From a virus: 31,342 nt of DNA. The notes under the pieces are model-generated. The model worked only from the letters and a program-made list of their open reading frames with translations, searched no databases and was not told the origin of the DNA. The translations under genes were made by a program, and so were the position numbers. Where the stretch lies: positions 64,001 through 95,342 of IMG/VR virus record IMGVR_UViG_3300019458_000003; one strand, given 5' to 3'. Shown in pieces: positions 9,155-17,387 of this stretch. Position 1 is the first letter of the stretch, and each line of letters opens with the position of its first letter.

Positions 9155-11142
9155 TATCTAACTCCTGAAGGAGCGGTTCTACGTCTCCGCGCCGAATTTT
9201 CGATCTCAATATCCAATCTGCGTAATCCACGATCTACGGCACCAATAACTCGTTCTATTTCACGATCCCCAAATCGGACTTGTACATCGAGAGCCACGCT
9301 TTGCTGTTCTGCAGCAGCACTTAATTGACTCTTGAAATCTTCTACCAGGGAGCGACCGGCACGAGCCTCTCCTAAGGCAGTCTCTAAGGGCTGTGCCTCT
9401 TCTACCGCTTGTTGTAGGAGTTGTGCTGCTTCCGTAGCTGCACGCTGTCGAGCCGCTAGTTTCTCTCTCTCAGCTTCTAGCTCGACAATCTCACCCCTGC
9501 GTGCTCTCTCTTCTATCCCTTCTAGCTCAAGCCGTAGAGTCTCAGATATACGAGTTTGTTCGGCCTGAGTGATCTGGCGAATATTTCGTAAGCGTCGTTC
9601 TAGATCGCTATTCTCAAGATCTTCTGCATTCACTCCAGGGAGAAGTAATTGTCGAGATGCTTCTATGATACGGCTAAGCTGCTGAATTTCGCTTTGTCGG
9701 ATCGACAGTCGCTGCTCAGAGGCTGCACGTTCAAATTCAATCGTATCGTTTTGTAATTTTCGTTCTAGTAATCGGCGCTCTTCTCCCACTACGCGAGCAT
9801 CGGCCAATAATCTACGACTATTGGAAATTTCTTCGAATAGTTCAAGCTGTCTGGCCTCGGCGCGTGATTTTGTTAGATCTCTGGTTCGCTTTTCTTCGGC
9901 TTCCAGACCAACGCGGGAAGCTTGCTCCTGAAGTTGGATAAGCTCGTTTAGCTCGCGCTGCCTAACCTGCAGACGACCTAGTTGATCTCGAAATATGGCT
10001 CGCTCACGGTCGGCCTGATCGCTTTCCACGTCAGTTAAAGCTTCTAGTCGAGATTGGACAGCCGCAATTGCATTCTCTACTCCTTGCAATTCTTGCCCAA
10101 ATGTAGTAAAAGCTCCTACATCCCGACGCAACGCTTGAGCTACCCCAAAGTTGGTCCGTGCCAGTTCATCGCCAGATTGTTTTAGTTGCTCAAATAATTC
10201 TGATAACCGATTAACTCCAAATAAAAGTCCTCCGGCGGCTAGGATTACTCCCAATCCACCAAGGTTGACCAGTAAGGATTTAAGAGCAACTCCGGCACCG
10301 GCTGAACTAGTAATAATAGAGGCTAAAGATTTTTCAAATCCAAGTGCTTTGAAAGCCTGCACCGCTGCAATTACCCCTCCAAGCTCAATCGCTGTCTTAG
10401 CTAGAGGTTCTGGTAAATTGGCAAGCCTGCCTGTTACCGCCTCTATTGTTGGAAGGAAATCTCTACCAATAGACTGTCCTACTTCGCCTAAGCGATTACG
10501 GATAATAGCTAATTGCCCTGCCAGCGTTTGCCCTTCCTTTTGAGCAAATCCGTTAAATTTGGTAGCCAACTCATCAATCAGATTGCCCTGTTTTTCCATC
10601 TCCCGGATTTGGGCTGAGGTTAGTCCTGTAATTAAAGATAAGGGACGGACCAATCCCTGTTGAGCACGGCCTAGCGCTAGGGTAACAGAATTTAAATCTG
10701 CTCCTGTTGCAGAAGCAATATTTAGAGCCACCTCCAATTGGTTGAATGCTTGTACTGAGGAGTTAGCGGTTCGAAGAGATAAGTTTAAGGCGGTCAATAA
10801 TTCCGATTGAGAGAACCTAGTAAACTTAGAAAATGACGTGGTTAGATTAACTGCGGATCGTGCTGCCTCGTCTCCAGATTCCCCAAGAAGAGAGAATCTG
10901 TTAGACAATAGTGCTACGACCCTCTCTTGTTCTACGGCTTGAGCGATGAAATTTTGCAATCCCGTCGCTGAAAAAGCGCCTAGGGCTACACGGCCAATTC
11001 GACCTACCGCGCCTTCTAAGTCTAGAGTTGCTCGTTGAGCATTCTTTAAGTCTTTCACAAGATCCTTTGTCGCTCTATCAGCGGCATCGAATCCTTTGCG
11101 ATCGAACTCAGAAGTAATTCTCAACGCCAGTTGTGATGGCAT
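9154..11142 (-). CDS. Tape measure protein
   Basis: This 662-residue protein sets the length of the tail. It begins with a helical head (ALRITSEFDRKGFDAADRAT), has hydrophobic segments about 250-266 and a membrane-type segment at 286-310 (LVNLGGLGVILAAGGLLFGV), as needed for membrane insertion at ejection, and then ~300 residues of Arg/Glu/Gln-rich coiled coil. At about 0.15 nm per residue it would set a tail near 100 nm (estimate from the usual ratio). It follows the chaperone genes and its stop overlaps the next start as TAATG. Confidence 0.88.
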   Translation of the reverse strand: MPSQLALRITSEFDRKGFDAADRATKDLVKDLKNAQRATLDLEGAVGRIGRVALGAFSATGLQNFIAQAVEQERVVALLSNRFSLLGESGDEAARSAVNLTTSFSKFTRFSQSELLTALNLSLRTANSSVQAFNQLEVALNIASATGADLNSVTLALGRAQQGLVRPLSLITGLTSAQIREMEKQGNLIDELATKFNGFAQKEGQTLAGQLAIIRNRLGEVGQSIGRDFLPTIEAVTGRLANLPEPLAKTAIELGGVIAAVQAFKALGFEKSLASIITSSAGAGVALKSLLVNLGGLGVILAAGGLLFGVNRLSELFEQLKQSGDELARTNFGVAQALRRDVGAFTTFGQELQGVENAIAAVQSRLEALTDVESDQADRERAIFRDQLGRLQVRQRELNELIQLQEQASRVGLEAEEKRTRDLTKSRAEARQLELFEEISNSRRLLADARVVGEERRLLERKLQNDTIEFERAASEQRLSIRQSEIQQLSRIIEASRQLLLPGVNAEDLENSDLERRLRNIRQITQAEQTRISETLRLELEGIEERARRGEIVELEAEREKLAARQRAATEAAQLLQQAVEEAQPLETALGEARAGRSLVEDFKSQLSAAAEQQSVALDVQVRFGDREIERVIGAVDRGLRRLDIEIENSARRRRTAPSGVR

Positions 11143-11160
11143 TTGTTAGCAATTCTCTCC

Positions 11161-11334
11161 TCAATCTCTTGTTCTAATAGAAACGGATCGATCGGTCTTT
11201 TTCTCTGCCTTGGCAGCATTAATCTCCATTGCGGTTTCGACCAAAACCATGTACTCTTCAAAGTATAGATCTTCCGTGGAAGCGGCTTCAAAGATTCTTA
11301 AACCGAAGGAGTTAGCCACGTGAAGCCGATTCAT
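11161..11334 (-). CDS. Chaperone T-part, -1 frameshift extension
   Basis: These 57 codons (MNRLHVANSFGLRIFEAAST..., ending SIRTRD) lie between the chaperone and tape measure genes. They are in the -1 frame relative to the chaperone, so slippage would give a fusion of about 239 residues (the gpGT-like long form), whose T-part is thought to bind the tube protein in lambda. There is also an AAGGAG site ten bases before the ATG, so separate translation is possible. The end is helical and acidic/basic mixed. The stop is 18 bases before the tape measure start. Confidence 0.72.
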   Translation of the reverse strand: MNRLHVANSFGLRIFEAASTEDLYFEEYMVLVETAMEINAAKAEKKTDRSVSIRTRD

Positions 11335-11348
11335 GAACGTGACGCTCC

Positions 11349-11879
11349 TTATGTATTTTTTCTTTCTTCCTCAGTTAAAGAGAAAGCTTCACGATATTTA
11401 CGATCTAACTCTACAAGAGTTGCCTCATCTATACCCGCCAGATCTTCCTGGCTTGTGAAATATCGCTCTCTCGGATTATCTTTTTTGCGGAGAGAGTAGT
11501 AAACAATGCCAGTCGCGTTGGCTTTCCACATAACGTAAAGCTGAACGTCGAGGTCGAAACCCATGTCTTTACCCATGATTCGAGTTTCAGCAGATAGACC
11601 CTGCACCATTAGCATTTCCGGCAATTTAAGCGGAACTAACACACCGCAAATAGTATCTTGCCTAAGCTCGGCAACTCTACGCTCAGCTTCTTTAATTTTT
11701 TCTAGGTTGTCCGGTTCGTTGGACTTCTTTAGCTCCTCGATATTTCTCTCAAGAGTCTCTGTGATACTCATATATCTAAGCACTTCTACTTCAGCCGATT
11801 TTCTAGTCAACTTCTCTTGCGCTGAAGCAGCCGCTGCTCCTTTAGAAACTGTGCCTTCTGTTGCTCGTTGTTCGCCCAT
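11349..11879 (-). CDS. Tail assembly chaperone, short form (gpG-like)
   Basis: This 176-residue protein lies between the tube and tape measure genes, the fixed position of the tail assembly chaperone that coats the tape measure during assembly. It is mainly helical with a coiled-coil stretch at ~35-75 (ITETLERNIEELKKSNEPDN). Its last codons run into an A AAA AAT slippery stretch directly before the stop, with another frame open beyond it. The start has GGGAGG nine bases upstream. Family membership comes from context. Confidence 0.72.
   Translation of the reverse strand: MGEQRATEGTVSKGAAAASAQEKLTRKSAEVEVLRYMSITETLERNIEELKKSNEPDNLEKIKEAERRVAELRQDTICGVLVPLKLPEMLMVQGLSAETRIMGKDMGFDLDVQLYVMWKANATGIVYYSLRKKDNPRERYFTSQEDLAGIDEATLVELDRKYREAFSLTEEERKNT
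11355..11361 (-). promoter_or_regulatory. Predicted -1 ribosomal frameshift site (A AAA AAT)
   Basis: On the coding strand the codons are AGA AAA AAT ACA TAA. The heptamer A AAA AAT allows both tRNAs to slip by -1, after which reading continues YIRSVTFMNRL in the frame of the small downstream ORF. Eleven bases after the heptamer, GTCACGT can pair with ACGTGGC (7 bp, one G.U) as a possible stimulatory hairpin. This is the standard lambda G/GT arrangement. Confidence 0.75.
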
Positions 11880-11907
11880 CTAGTTGCCCTCCCGTTTTCC
11901 CGAATGT

Positions 11908-12010
11908 CACACTACTTATTTGTAGTGTAAAAGAATGAGGGAGTCCAGATTATTGCTGTCGGGATTGCAGCAAAATCTGAATACGCGGGCGTCGTTTTGA
12001 CTCCCTCGGA
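11908..12010 (-). terminator. Structured intergenic RNA between tube and chaperone genes
   Basis: Three nested or adjacent inverted repeats fill this 150-base gap. An outer stem GAGGGAGTC/GACTCCCTC (11937-11945 with 11999-12007, 9 bp) encloses a long stem CAGATT+TTGCTG / CAGCAA+AATCTG (11946-11979, 12 bp with one bulged base, 9-nt loop). The outer stem is followed on the transcribed strand by ATTCTTTT, a weak T-tract. A second hairpin ACACTAC/GTAGTGT (11909-11928) follows. It may set a step-down in expression from tube to chaperone, or be an RNA-stability element. Confidence 0.6.
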
Positions 12011-12028
12011 ACTACACTAACTTAACGA

Positions 12029-12778
12029 TTATGTGTCGATATAAGCCGTCCAAGCTTCCCACACATCGGTAGTAGCTGGCGCGGATGTTAATGTGAACTT
12101 AGTAGCGCTCACTGTAAATTCCGCTGTATCGGCTTCTTCTCCGTTCTTTAACACAAGAAGATAACGAGTCCCAGCCGTATCAACTTCTTCCGTAGCTTCG
12201 TTCAAGGTAATTTCGTACGGAGACATTGCGGGAAAGTTCTGGTCTACATCTGAGTTAGGCGGATCAGTTTGTTCATAAACCGACGCATCGGGCATGTTCG
12301 CAAGCATGCGGCTGTATAACATGGCCGCGCCCTTAAGTCTACGAACATTCTGCGCCGCTGCGTCAACTGTAATCCTAGATTCTTCACGGACCGGCTCTAC
12401 TGTAGCCACCCCACGAACGCGGCATCCGTGTGCCAATACGCTTTGGAAAATCAACCCCGTCGTTTCACTTCTTACATTCAACATCGCGTTGAACGCCCTC
12501 AATGTTGCGGGATTGTGCATAGTGATGGTGGAGCTTGGGTCTAGATCGTTGAACACCGAGTCCACAAGATTGCTGTCTGAATCGAAGTAGTCGAATCTTA
12601 CATCCACTCCGTCAAAAGTCGTAACAACTATCGCAGCCTCATCCCGATCAAATTCGAATATTGTCCTCTCACTAAAACGAGGCGTGTAGTCGAATGACTG
12701 AGCTAAGGGAACACGGATAATCCCGTGAGAGCGGCTGGAAAGCTCTAACTTTGTCCTGGTCCCAATTACTGTCTCCAT
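12029..12778 (-). CDS. Major tail tube protein
   Basis: This 249-residue protein between the tail terminator and tail assembly chaperone genes is the likely tube subunit. It is beta-rich (VIGTRTKLELSSRSHGIIRV; YTPRFSERTIFEFDRDEAAI; GLIFQSVLAHGCRVRGVATV). The last ~75 residues look like a separate Ig-like decoration domain (SPYEITLNEATEEVDTAGTR to the C-terminus). The start has the site AAGGAGAG. It is followed by a strong structured RNA region, as often seen for an abundant protein. No sheath gene accompanies it. Confidence 0.75.
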   Translation of the reverse strand: METVIGTRTKLELSSRSHGIIRVPLAQSFDYTPRFSERTIFEFDRDEAAIVVTTFDGVDVRFDYFDSDSNLVDSVFNDLDPSSTITMHNPATLRAFNAMLNVRSETTGLIFQSVLAHGCRVRGVATVEPVREESRITVDAAAQNVRRLKGAAMLYSRMLANMPDASVYEQTDPPNSDVDQNFPAMSPYEITLNEATEEVDTAGTRYLLVLKNGEEADTAEFTVSATKFTLTSAPATTDVWEAWTAYIDT

Positions 12779-12796
12779 ATTGTATCTCTCCTTTTC

Positions 12797-13390
12797 TTAG
12801 GTGATTTCGTACCAAAATACTCTTACAAGTAACCTGTATCGCTTTATGTTTGCATCTACTGCGTCTACTATAAACCTTTCTGTAATAGAATTGGGGTTTT
12901 TATCAAAGTAGATCACCCCAACAGTTGGAGGCATCGCTTGAGAGTGGTCTTTCAACAAAATTGGCGGGACAACAAAATCGTCTGCCGATTCATCAAAATC
13001 CCCCGCATTCATCAAGGCATATACCACCTGATCCCTTAAATCCCTAACTATCTTTTCCGCATTCGCCACCTCTGCCGTATCTTTCGCCCAACAATTAATT
13101 TCCATCAAAGTTTGTTGTTTAGTACCCTTAATCGGATCTCCTGTATTGGGATCCGTACCCAATATCCTGCCTATAGCTGTCTCGCCTGGGTTGAATAGTC
13201 CAACTTCTGATATCGTAATCGATGGGAACATTAGGGCTGTCAACGGATATCCAAAAAGAAACCAAAAGGTTTTCCCCACAGACAGAGTGGTACCCATGCC
13301 CGGATGTACCTCACCCTCCGGAAGTTGTTCGATTAGCCATTTGTTAAAGCTGGTAATAGTAGACTGTTTACCAGATGGTGAACTTGGCAT
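12797..13390 (-). CDS. Tail terminator protein
   Basis: This 197-residue protein with YPLTALMFPSITISEVGLFN, TLMEINCWAKDTAEVANAEK and a late beta strand RYRLLVRVFWYEIT matches the alpha/beta plan of tail terminators (U/gp17-like): helix, central beta sheet with 'i.i..w'. It caps the tail tube next to the head. It is directly before the tail tube gene, the expected position. Confidence 0.7.
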   Translation of the reverse strand: MPSSPSGKQSTITSFNKWLIEQLPEGEVHPGMGTTLSVGKTFWFLFGYPLTALMFPSITISEVGLFNPGETAIGRILGTDPNTGDPIKGTKQQTLMEINCWAKDTAEVANAEKIVRDLRDQVVYALMNAGDFDESADDFVVPPILLKDHSQAMPPTVGVIYFDKNPNSITERFIVDAVDANIKRYRLLVRVFWYEIT

Positions 13391-13950
13391 TAAGCTGTCG
13401 GCTCCTCTGCAGGATCGGGGTCCACGATATCTTGCGCTTCTTGTATCTTCTTGAACCAGGATGTAAAAATTTGCTCGAATAAAAATTCGGCCTTATACTT
13501 GGCCAATTCTACGAAGGCAGTTCGATCGTCCACGTATTCACCGTAAGGGACTTCGTTGATAATAGTAACATCAAACGGCGTTGGAGCCTCGAATTTCGAA
13601 TATGCGGCACCTGCAGAAGTCGCCATTGGATCGATGTGATAATCGCGGCCTGGCGCTTTCTCAGCTATGCTGATATCAAAAATCTGCCTAGAATAATCAA
13701 TTCGGTTTTCATCTAACCAAGATGTCCAACCACCTCTTAAGGCGCTAGTATCGATAGGGGTGACTCGGATTAAATATTTATGGGCTTCAAACACTAAAGA
13801 AGCGAATGTTTTCTCTGCCTTGGCAGCGTACTTATCTCCAAATCGAAGTAGCTCATTAATTATTTCTGGATTTTCGAGTTGAATGCTGATTCGTAGAGAA
13901 TTAGCAGCTGGCTTCGTATCTAAATTTTTAAAATCAATCTTTTCAGCCAT
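13390..13950 (-). CDS. HK97 gp10-like neck/tail-completion protein
   Basis: This 186-residue protein has an N-terminal helical part followed by RVTPIDTSALRGGWTSWLDE and, near the C-terminus, IINEVPYGEYVDDRT. That pair (D-T-[GS]-A-L-R-x-x-W and the later N-x-V-P-Y-x-x-Y-[IV]) is the signature of HK97 gp10-type neck proteins that help complete the head-tail join. The family is typically ~110-150 residues; this one carries some extra length. It sits between the head-closure-like and terminator genes with TAATG joins on both sides. The acidic C-terminus (DIVDPDPAEE) may be flexible. Confidence 0.78.
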   Translation of the reverse strand: MAEKIDFKNLDTKPAANSLRISIQLENPEIINELLRFGDKYAAKAEKTFASLVFEAHKYLIRVTPIDTSALRGGWTSWLDENRIDYSRQIFDISIAEKAPGRDYHIDPMATSAGAAYSKFEAPTPFDVTIINEVPYGEYVDDRTAFVELAKYKAEFLFEQIFTSWFKKIQEAQDIVDPDPAEEPTA

Positions 13951-14369
13951 TATTGTGGCTTATCATCAACCTTGCGAAATGTATATCTCCAGAGAAATGT
14001 CTGTCCATTCAACGTTTCCGGTTGTGGTTTCCCAAATACACGATATTCTGAATGTTGCCAGATAATCCTATCGCCAATATGACCGACCGTGTCCACAACC
14101 TCACGCAATTTCTCTTTCATCTGCACTTTAATGTCGCCAATTTGATAAATGCCGCCACTATAAAGAATGTCATTTTGTTCTACGGAGTCGATCACGGCTC
14201 TGGTAGGCTTCATGGTAAAGGTATAAGTACGTCCCTCTCCCTTGGCCGGGTCTCCGGGACTTGATGAAGCGACTAATTTGAGAATGACTGGCTCACCGAG
14301 TTCAGAGATTACGTCCGAGAGCATTTTCCTAATACCACAACTAAGAAAGTTTGGTCTTCCACAAGACAT
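13950..14369 (-). CDS. Head-closure/stopper-like protein
   Basis: This 139-residue protein of the size and beta-rich plan of head-closure proteins: GEPVILKLVASSS, RTYTFTMKPTRAVIDSV, then IGDRIIWQHSEYRVFG. It follows the connector genes and precedes the gp10-like and terminator genes, as the stopper does in HK97/SPP1-type modules. The start has GGAG seven bases upstream of the ATG. The stop overlaps the next start as TAATG. Assignment rests on size, order and motif pattern. Confidence 0.62.
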   Translation of the reverse strand: MSCGRPNFLSCGIRKMLSDVISELGEPVILKLVASSSPGDPAKGEGRTYTFTMKPTRAVIDSVEQNDILYSGGIYQIGDIKVQMKEKLREVVDTVGHIGDRIIWQHSEYRVFGKPQPETLNGQTFLWRYTFRKVDDKPQ

Positions 14370-14372
14370 ATT

Positions 14373-15062
14373 TTACTCCAATCGATTCGAAGTATTCCAC
14401 TGTCGTAATTGTCTGACCAAAAGCATTAATTCCTCTTGGTATGTCCCTATGATTAATTCGAAAGTTTTTGGTATATTATCGAGACTAATGGACTTTCCAG
14501 CAACTGAAACTGCAAAGAAACTTCTAGTCTCGATCAATAGTGTCTTTAAAACGTTAATGGTGAATTGCAGACAAATTGCTGTCTCATACTCTACTAGTAT
14601 ACTCTCCGGATCAATGGTTCGTCTCACTAAAACGCCTACTTCGGACACCGACATGAGAAACAATTCCTCCATGGTTTCATCCGACAACGGCCTGTAGGAA
14701 TAATGAACACGAATAATGTCTGTAGTAGCTACTACTAGAGTAATCTCTCCTGCTGCATGGTTCACAGTGTAATCTGTTCCTTCATAGAGTAAAACCTCTG
14801 CACCGGTCGACGGATCAACGCGATGCACAACGACTGGAGGGTTTACGAGCAGATTTAGATTTCCCGTGACATAAACCGTGCCTCCATCCTCAGTCGGCTC
14901 TAGATCCTGGTCCTCCACGCATGCTACTAGAGTAGACAGAAAGCCCTGACTACACCTAGTCAATAACTCTGACGCTGTGGTAGCAATGAACGTATTCGAA
15001 TTAATAGTCCTGGTAAGAGTGTTTTCGATGAAAGTAGCAGAAGTAATCGTGGAAGTTGGCAT
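14373..15062 (-). CDS. Neck-region protein with T-I-D/N repeat N-terminus
   Basis: This 229-residue protein starts with two units of a repeat (STITSATFIENTLT, RTINSNTFIATTAS) that is also found in the LamG adhesin and at the N-terminus of the tail hub. The middle part is beta (TGAEVLLYEGTDYTVNHAAG), and the C-terminal half is helical. It starts by TAATG overlap with the connector. It sits where the second connector or neck fibre gene would be. I cannot assign a family; a neck/whisker role is only an inference. Confidence 0.62.
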   Translation of the reverse strand: MPTSTITSATFIENTLTRTINSNTFIATTASELLTRCSQGFLSTLVACVEDQDLEPTEDGGTVYVTGNLNLLVNPPVVVHRVDPSTGAEVLLYEGTDYTVNHAAGEITLVVATTDIIRVHYSYRPLSDETMEELFLMSVSEVGVLVRRTIDPESILVEYETAICLQFTINVLKTLLIETRSFFAVSVAGKSISLDNIPKTFELIIGTYQEELMLLVRQLRQWNTSNRLE

Positions 15063-15964
15063 TATACACCCAACCTTTTATAACGCTTTAATGTATTCTT
15101 AGCGGACTCTTCAAGCATCTTAATTAATCCTGCATATGGCATCTCTCCGTAGCTCTTGGAGACGCCATCCACACTAACGCTAATAGCTCCCGAACTCATG
15201 AAGATTCCTTTATCTATCAGTACATATTTGGCGGCTAAACAAGCTGTCGCGTCCGTGATTTCCAATGGCAGATTGCCCGCTACGCTACTAACAAGATCGT
15301 CAGCAGTTTGAGGGTTTGAATATCCATATATATATCGCACACGGATATTTGAAGTGCCTCGTAGCCAAGTGTAATTCCAAAATGGCACCGCTTGTGATTC
15401 AAGGAATAAAATTCTAGGTGGAATAGTTAATATACCCAATGAGCTATTGACAAACATGTCTGACTTGCCGTATTGTATCTGTGAACTAGAGAAATCGGCT
15501 GTTTGGTCTGCGGGATTAGCGTCTGCGTTCTGAAACCCCAAACCGGGTTCAAAGGTATACGGCACAGTGATAGGGATATCCGCATCTATCAGACCCGCAT
15601 TCTTTGGTTCTACGCCCCCGCTTCTAGCTACTTTTGTACCAAGCGAGTCTACGTTTTGCGTGTAGTACCATCTCTTGAATTGAAACCATTGGGCTGATGG
15701 GATTAAATATAAGGTGACGTTCAAGATCTCCCTTACTGGCTTATGTTTTAATATTAAAGTTGCGCTACCGCTACCATTGTAAAACTCTTCGGTTTCAGTC
15801 AGGTCGAAGTTAGTACCACAGAAAGAGTCCACATCTCTTTGTGCCCATGGGATATACTTATCAGTAATTGATGCAATTAGTGAACTCGGCACATCAGATA
15901 CATCGAGACCCAATAGCTTCTTTTTGACATCATCAACAGTGCAGTATAAATAAGAGAGTGCCAT
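15062..15964 (-). CDS. Head-tail connector (HK97 gp6-like adaptor)
   Basis: This 300-residue protein from the ATG at 15964 begins LSYLYCTVDDVKKKLLGLDV, followed by SSLIASITDKYIPWAQRDVD and GSGSATLILKHKPVREILNV, which is the helical N-terminal plan of the phage head-tail connector/adaptor family that docks below the portal. The C-terminal helices (LAAKYVLIDKGIFMSS, AGLIKMLEESAKNTLKRY) fit too. It is longer than usual members (commonly ~100-200 residues) because of a beta insertion at about 90-220. An earlier in-frame ATG exists ten codons upstream, but the TAATG overlap with the upstream gene favours this one. Confidence 0.72.
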   Translation of the reverse strand: MALSYLYCTVDDVKKKLLGLDVSDVPSSLIASITDKYIPWAQRDVDSFCGTNFDLTETEEFYNGSGSATLILKHKPVREILNVTLYLIPSAQWFQFKRWYYTQNVDSLGTKVARSGGVEPKNAGLIDADIPITVPYTFEPGLGFQNADANPADQTADFSSSQIQYGKSDMFVNSSLGILTIPPRILFLESQAVPFWNYTWLRGTSNIRVRYIYGYSNPQTADDLVSSVAGNLPLEITDATACLAAKYVLIDKGIFMSSGAISVSVDGVSKSYGEMPYAGLIKMLEESAKNTLKRYKRLGV

Positions 15965-16335
15965 TATTTTTTCAACCTCAACCAGACTATACACTTTCTC
16001 CCGTTTGTATCTACGGCAACGTATGTGAAGCGATATTTCAGACCTGTGGGAACTTCAGCAGGGCTGTCTGTTTCTGAGTTAATTGTAACTACAATCGCCC
16101 CAACTTCAGGACTAAGATAGGCATTGTTCGCAAAAGAGTGCACCAACGTGTCTCCCTCTTCCCCCGGAATCACTATATCCAAGCTACCTTTGTCGCCAAA
16201 AACTGTCCCGGATTGAGGAAAGATTTGTACTCCGTGTAACTCGGAAGGATAGTCAAGAACTATTTCTCCGATTCCTACAGTTTGACCAGGCTCAACCACG
16301 GTTTGAATCCCTTCAAATCTGAGCGCAAGAGGCAT
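15964..16335 (-). CDS. Small beta-rich protein, unknown
   Basis: This 123-residue protein is rich in beta strands (PLALRFEGIQTVVEPGQTVG, DTLVHSFANNAYLSPEVGAI, YRFTYVAVDTNGRKCIVWLR). I recognise no family. Its stop overlaps the start of the head-tail connector as TAATG, so it ends the head-decoration set and leads into the neck genes. Confidence 0.6.
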   Translation of the reverse strand: MPLALRFEGIQTVVEPGQTVGIGEIVLDYPSELHGVQIFPQSGTVFGDKGSLDIVIPGEEGDTLVHSFANNAYLSPEVGAIVVTINSETDSPAEVPTGLKYRFTYVAVDTNGRKCIVWLRLKK

Positions 16336-16336
16336 T

Positions 16337-16792
16337 TTATAACTCCACCCAATCTATATTGATACGTATTTCGTTACCTACGCCAACGTTGTCTCGGCGA
16401 ATCAGAAGTTTGTGACCGGGAGCCAGTAGCACAATTGGGATTCTTGAATAGTTTCTAAGGTCGGTTCCGGTACTAAAAGATTTCAAATTCTGACCTGTTG
16501 CAGTTATAACTGGTTGGTCGTACAATTTTCCTTCCGGAATCACGATACTGTTTGTCTTCAACGGTGTGACAGACTGAGCATTGCCTAATGAAGAGAATGA
16601 GGGATTCAGAGAAATATGCCATGTTGCGTAGGTGGCCGAGTTCAAAAACAATTCAAAGTTCTGAAAAAGAATATATTTGGTCGCGGAATTGTTGTGAAAA
16701 AGAGCCACATTCTCAGGAATGCCAAGGGAGTTTCGTACTATCTCGGCATGAAACATGTAGCCGTCATTAAGTTGATTAGGACATGGAATCAT
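16337..16792 (-). CDS. Beta-rich structural protein, unknown
   Basis: This 151-residue, mostly beta protein with N-terminal CPNQLNDGYMFHAEI and a C-terminal segment (RIPIVLLAPGHKLLIRRDN) resembling the end of small head-fibre beta sandwich proteins. Its start overlaps the upstream stop by 4 bases, and one base separates it from the next gene, so it is part of the same translation unit. Function is unknown; its place in the head-decoration set is inferred from position. Confidence 0.6.
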   Translation of the reverse strand: MIPCPNQLNDGYMFHAEIVRNSLGIPENVALFHNNSATKYILFQNFELFLNSATYATWHISLNPSFSSLGNAQSVTPLKTNSIVIPEGKLYDQPVITATGQNLKSFSTGTDLRNYSRIPIVLLAPGHKLLIRRDNVGVGNEIRINIDWVEL

Positions 16793-17382
16793 TCTTCGTA
16801 TCCTGTCAGTGATAAACTATATGTGATGGTTCCGCTTGCGATGTTTACATTAACATTTGTTAAAAACTTTTTGGGTTCGGTGAATGTGGCCACCAATGCA
16901 GTTGGCTGAGAAGATGCTGCAGTCGTAGCTAAACCGGCTGGAGGCATACTCACGGGAATTACCACAGCTGTATTATCGCGAATTTGCAATCTACCGGCAG
17001 CTGCTATACTTGTATTGTAAACCGTTAGAACCACATCCGTCACATAAAGAACTTTACCCACAGTAACAGTATAAAGTGTCTGATTGCCAGTCTGGTGATC
17101 TAGTGAGCCTTGTCTCTGTACCCGGCCTGCTCTTTGCGAAGGACGATCCGGTATCGCGCTAGACCGTCCGCTCAGAGTTTCAGTATTAGCAAGCGCTTTG
17201 TAATTCGTTTCGAAATCTGTAACGTCCGCCCCACCATCTTTATATACTACTGTGGTCCAAACTACAATCCCGTCACTGGCTAATAAATCGTACCCGTTAT
17301 CGCTTTCAATATATTGCCAATTTAATTTCTTAGTGATCACTAACGTTTTCAATTGTGTATAAGAAATGATATATGAGGCCAT
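16789..17382 (-). CDS. Beta-rich structural protein, unknown
   Basis: This 197-residue protein starts with a short helical part, then TLSGRSSAIPDRPSQRAGR, then a beta domain (LYTVTVGKVLYVTDVVLTVYN to TITYSLSLTGYEE) like small jelly-roll virion proteins. A similar motif (KIFIRNVTTSAI, TNTTVGAFDVIFYF) occurs at the C-terminus of the long fibre gene, so the two may be distantly related. It overlaps the next gene by ATGA. Probably a further member of the head fibre/decoration set; no family is recognised. Confidence 0.65.
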   Translation of the reverse strand: MASYIISYTQLKTLVITKKLNWQYIESDNGYDLLASDGIVVWTTVVYKDGGADVTDFETNYKALANTETLSGRSSAIPDRPSQRAGRVQRQGSLDHQTGNQTLYTVTVGKVLYVTDVVLTVYNTSIAAAGRLQIRDNTAVVIPVSMPPAGLATTAASSQPTALVATFTEPKKFLTNVNVNIASGTITYSLSLTGYEE

Positions 17383-17387
17383 TTTCC

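Noticed and set aside
9154-12778. A contractile tail (sheath gene next to the tube gene)
   Set aside because: The tube gene is followed directly by the chaperone and tape measure genes; no sheath-sized frame lies nearby, so a non-contractile tail is more likely despite the J-like modules.
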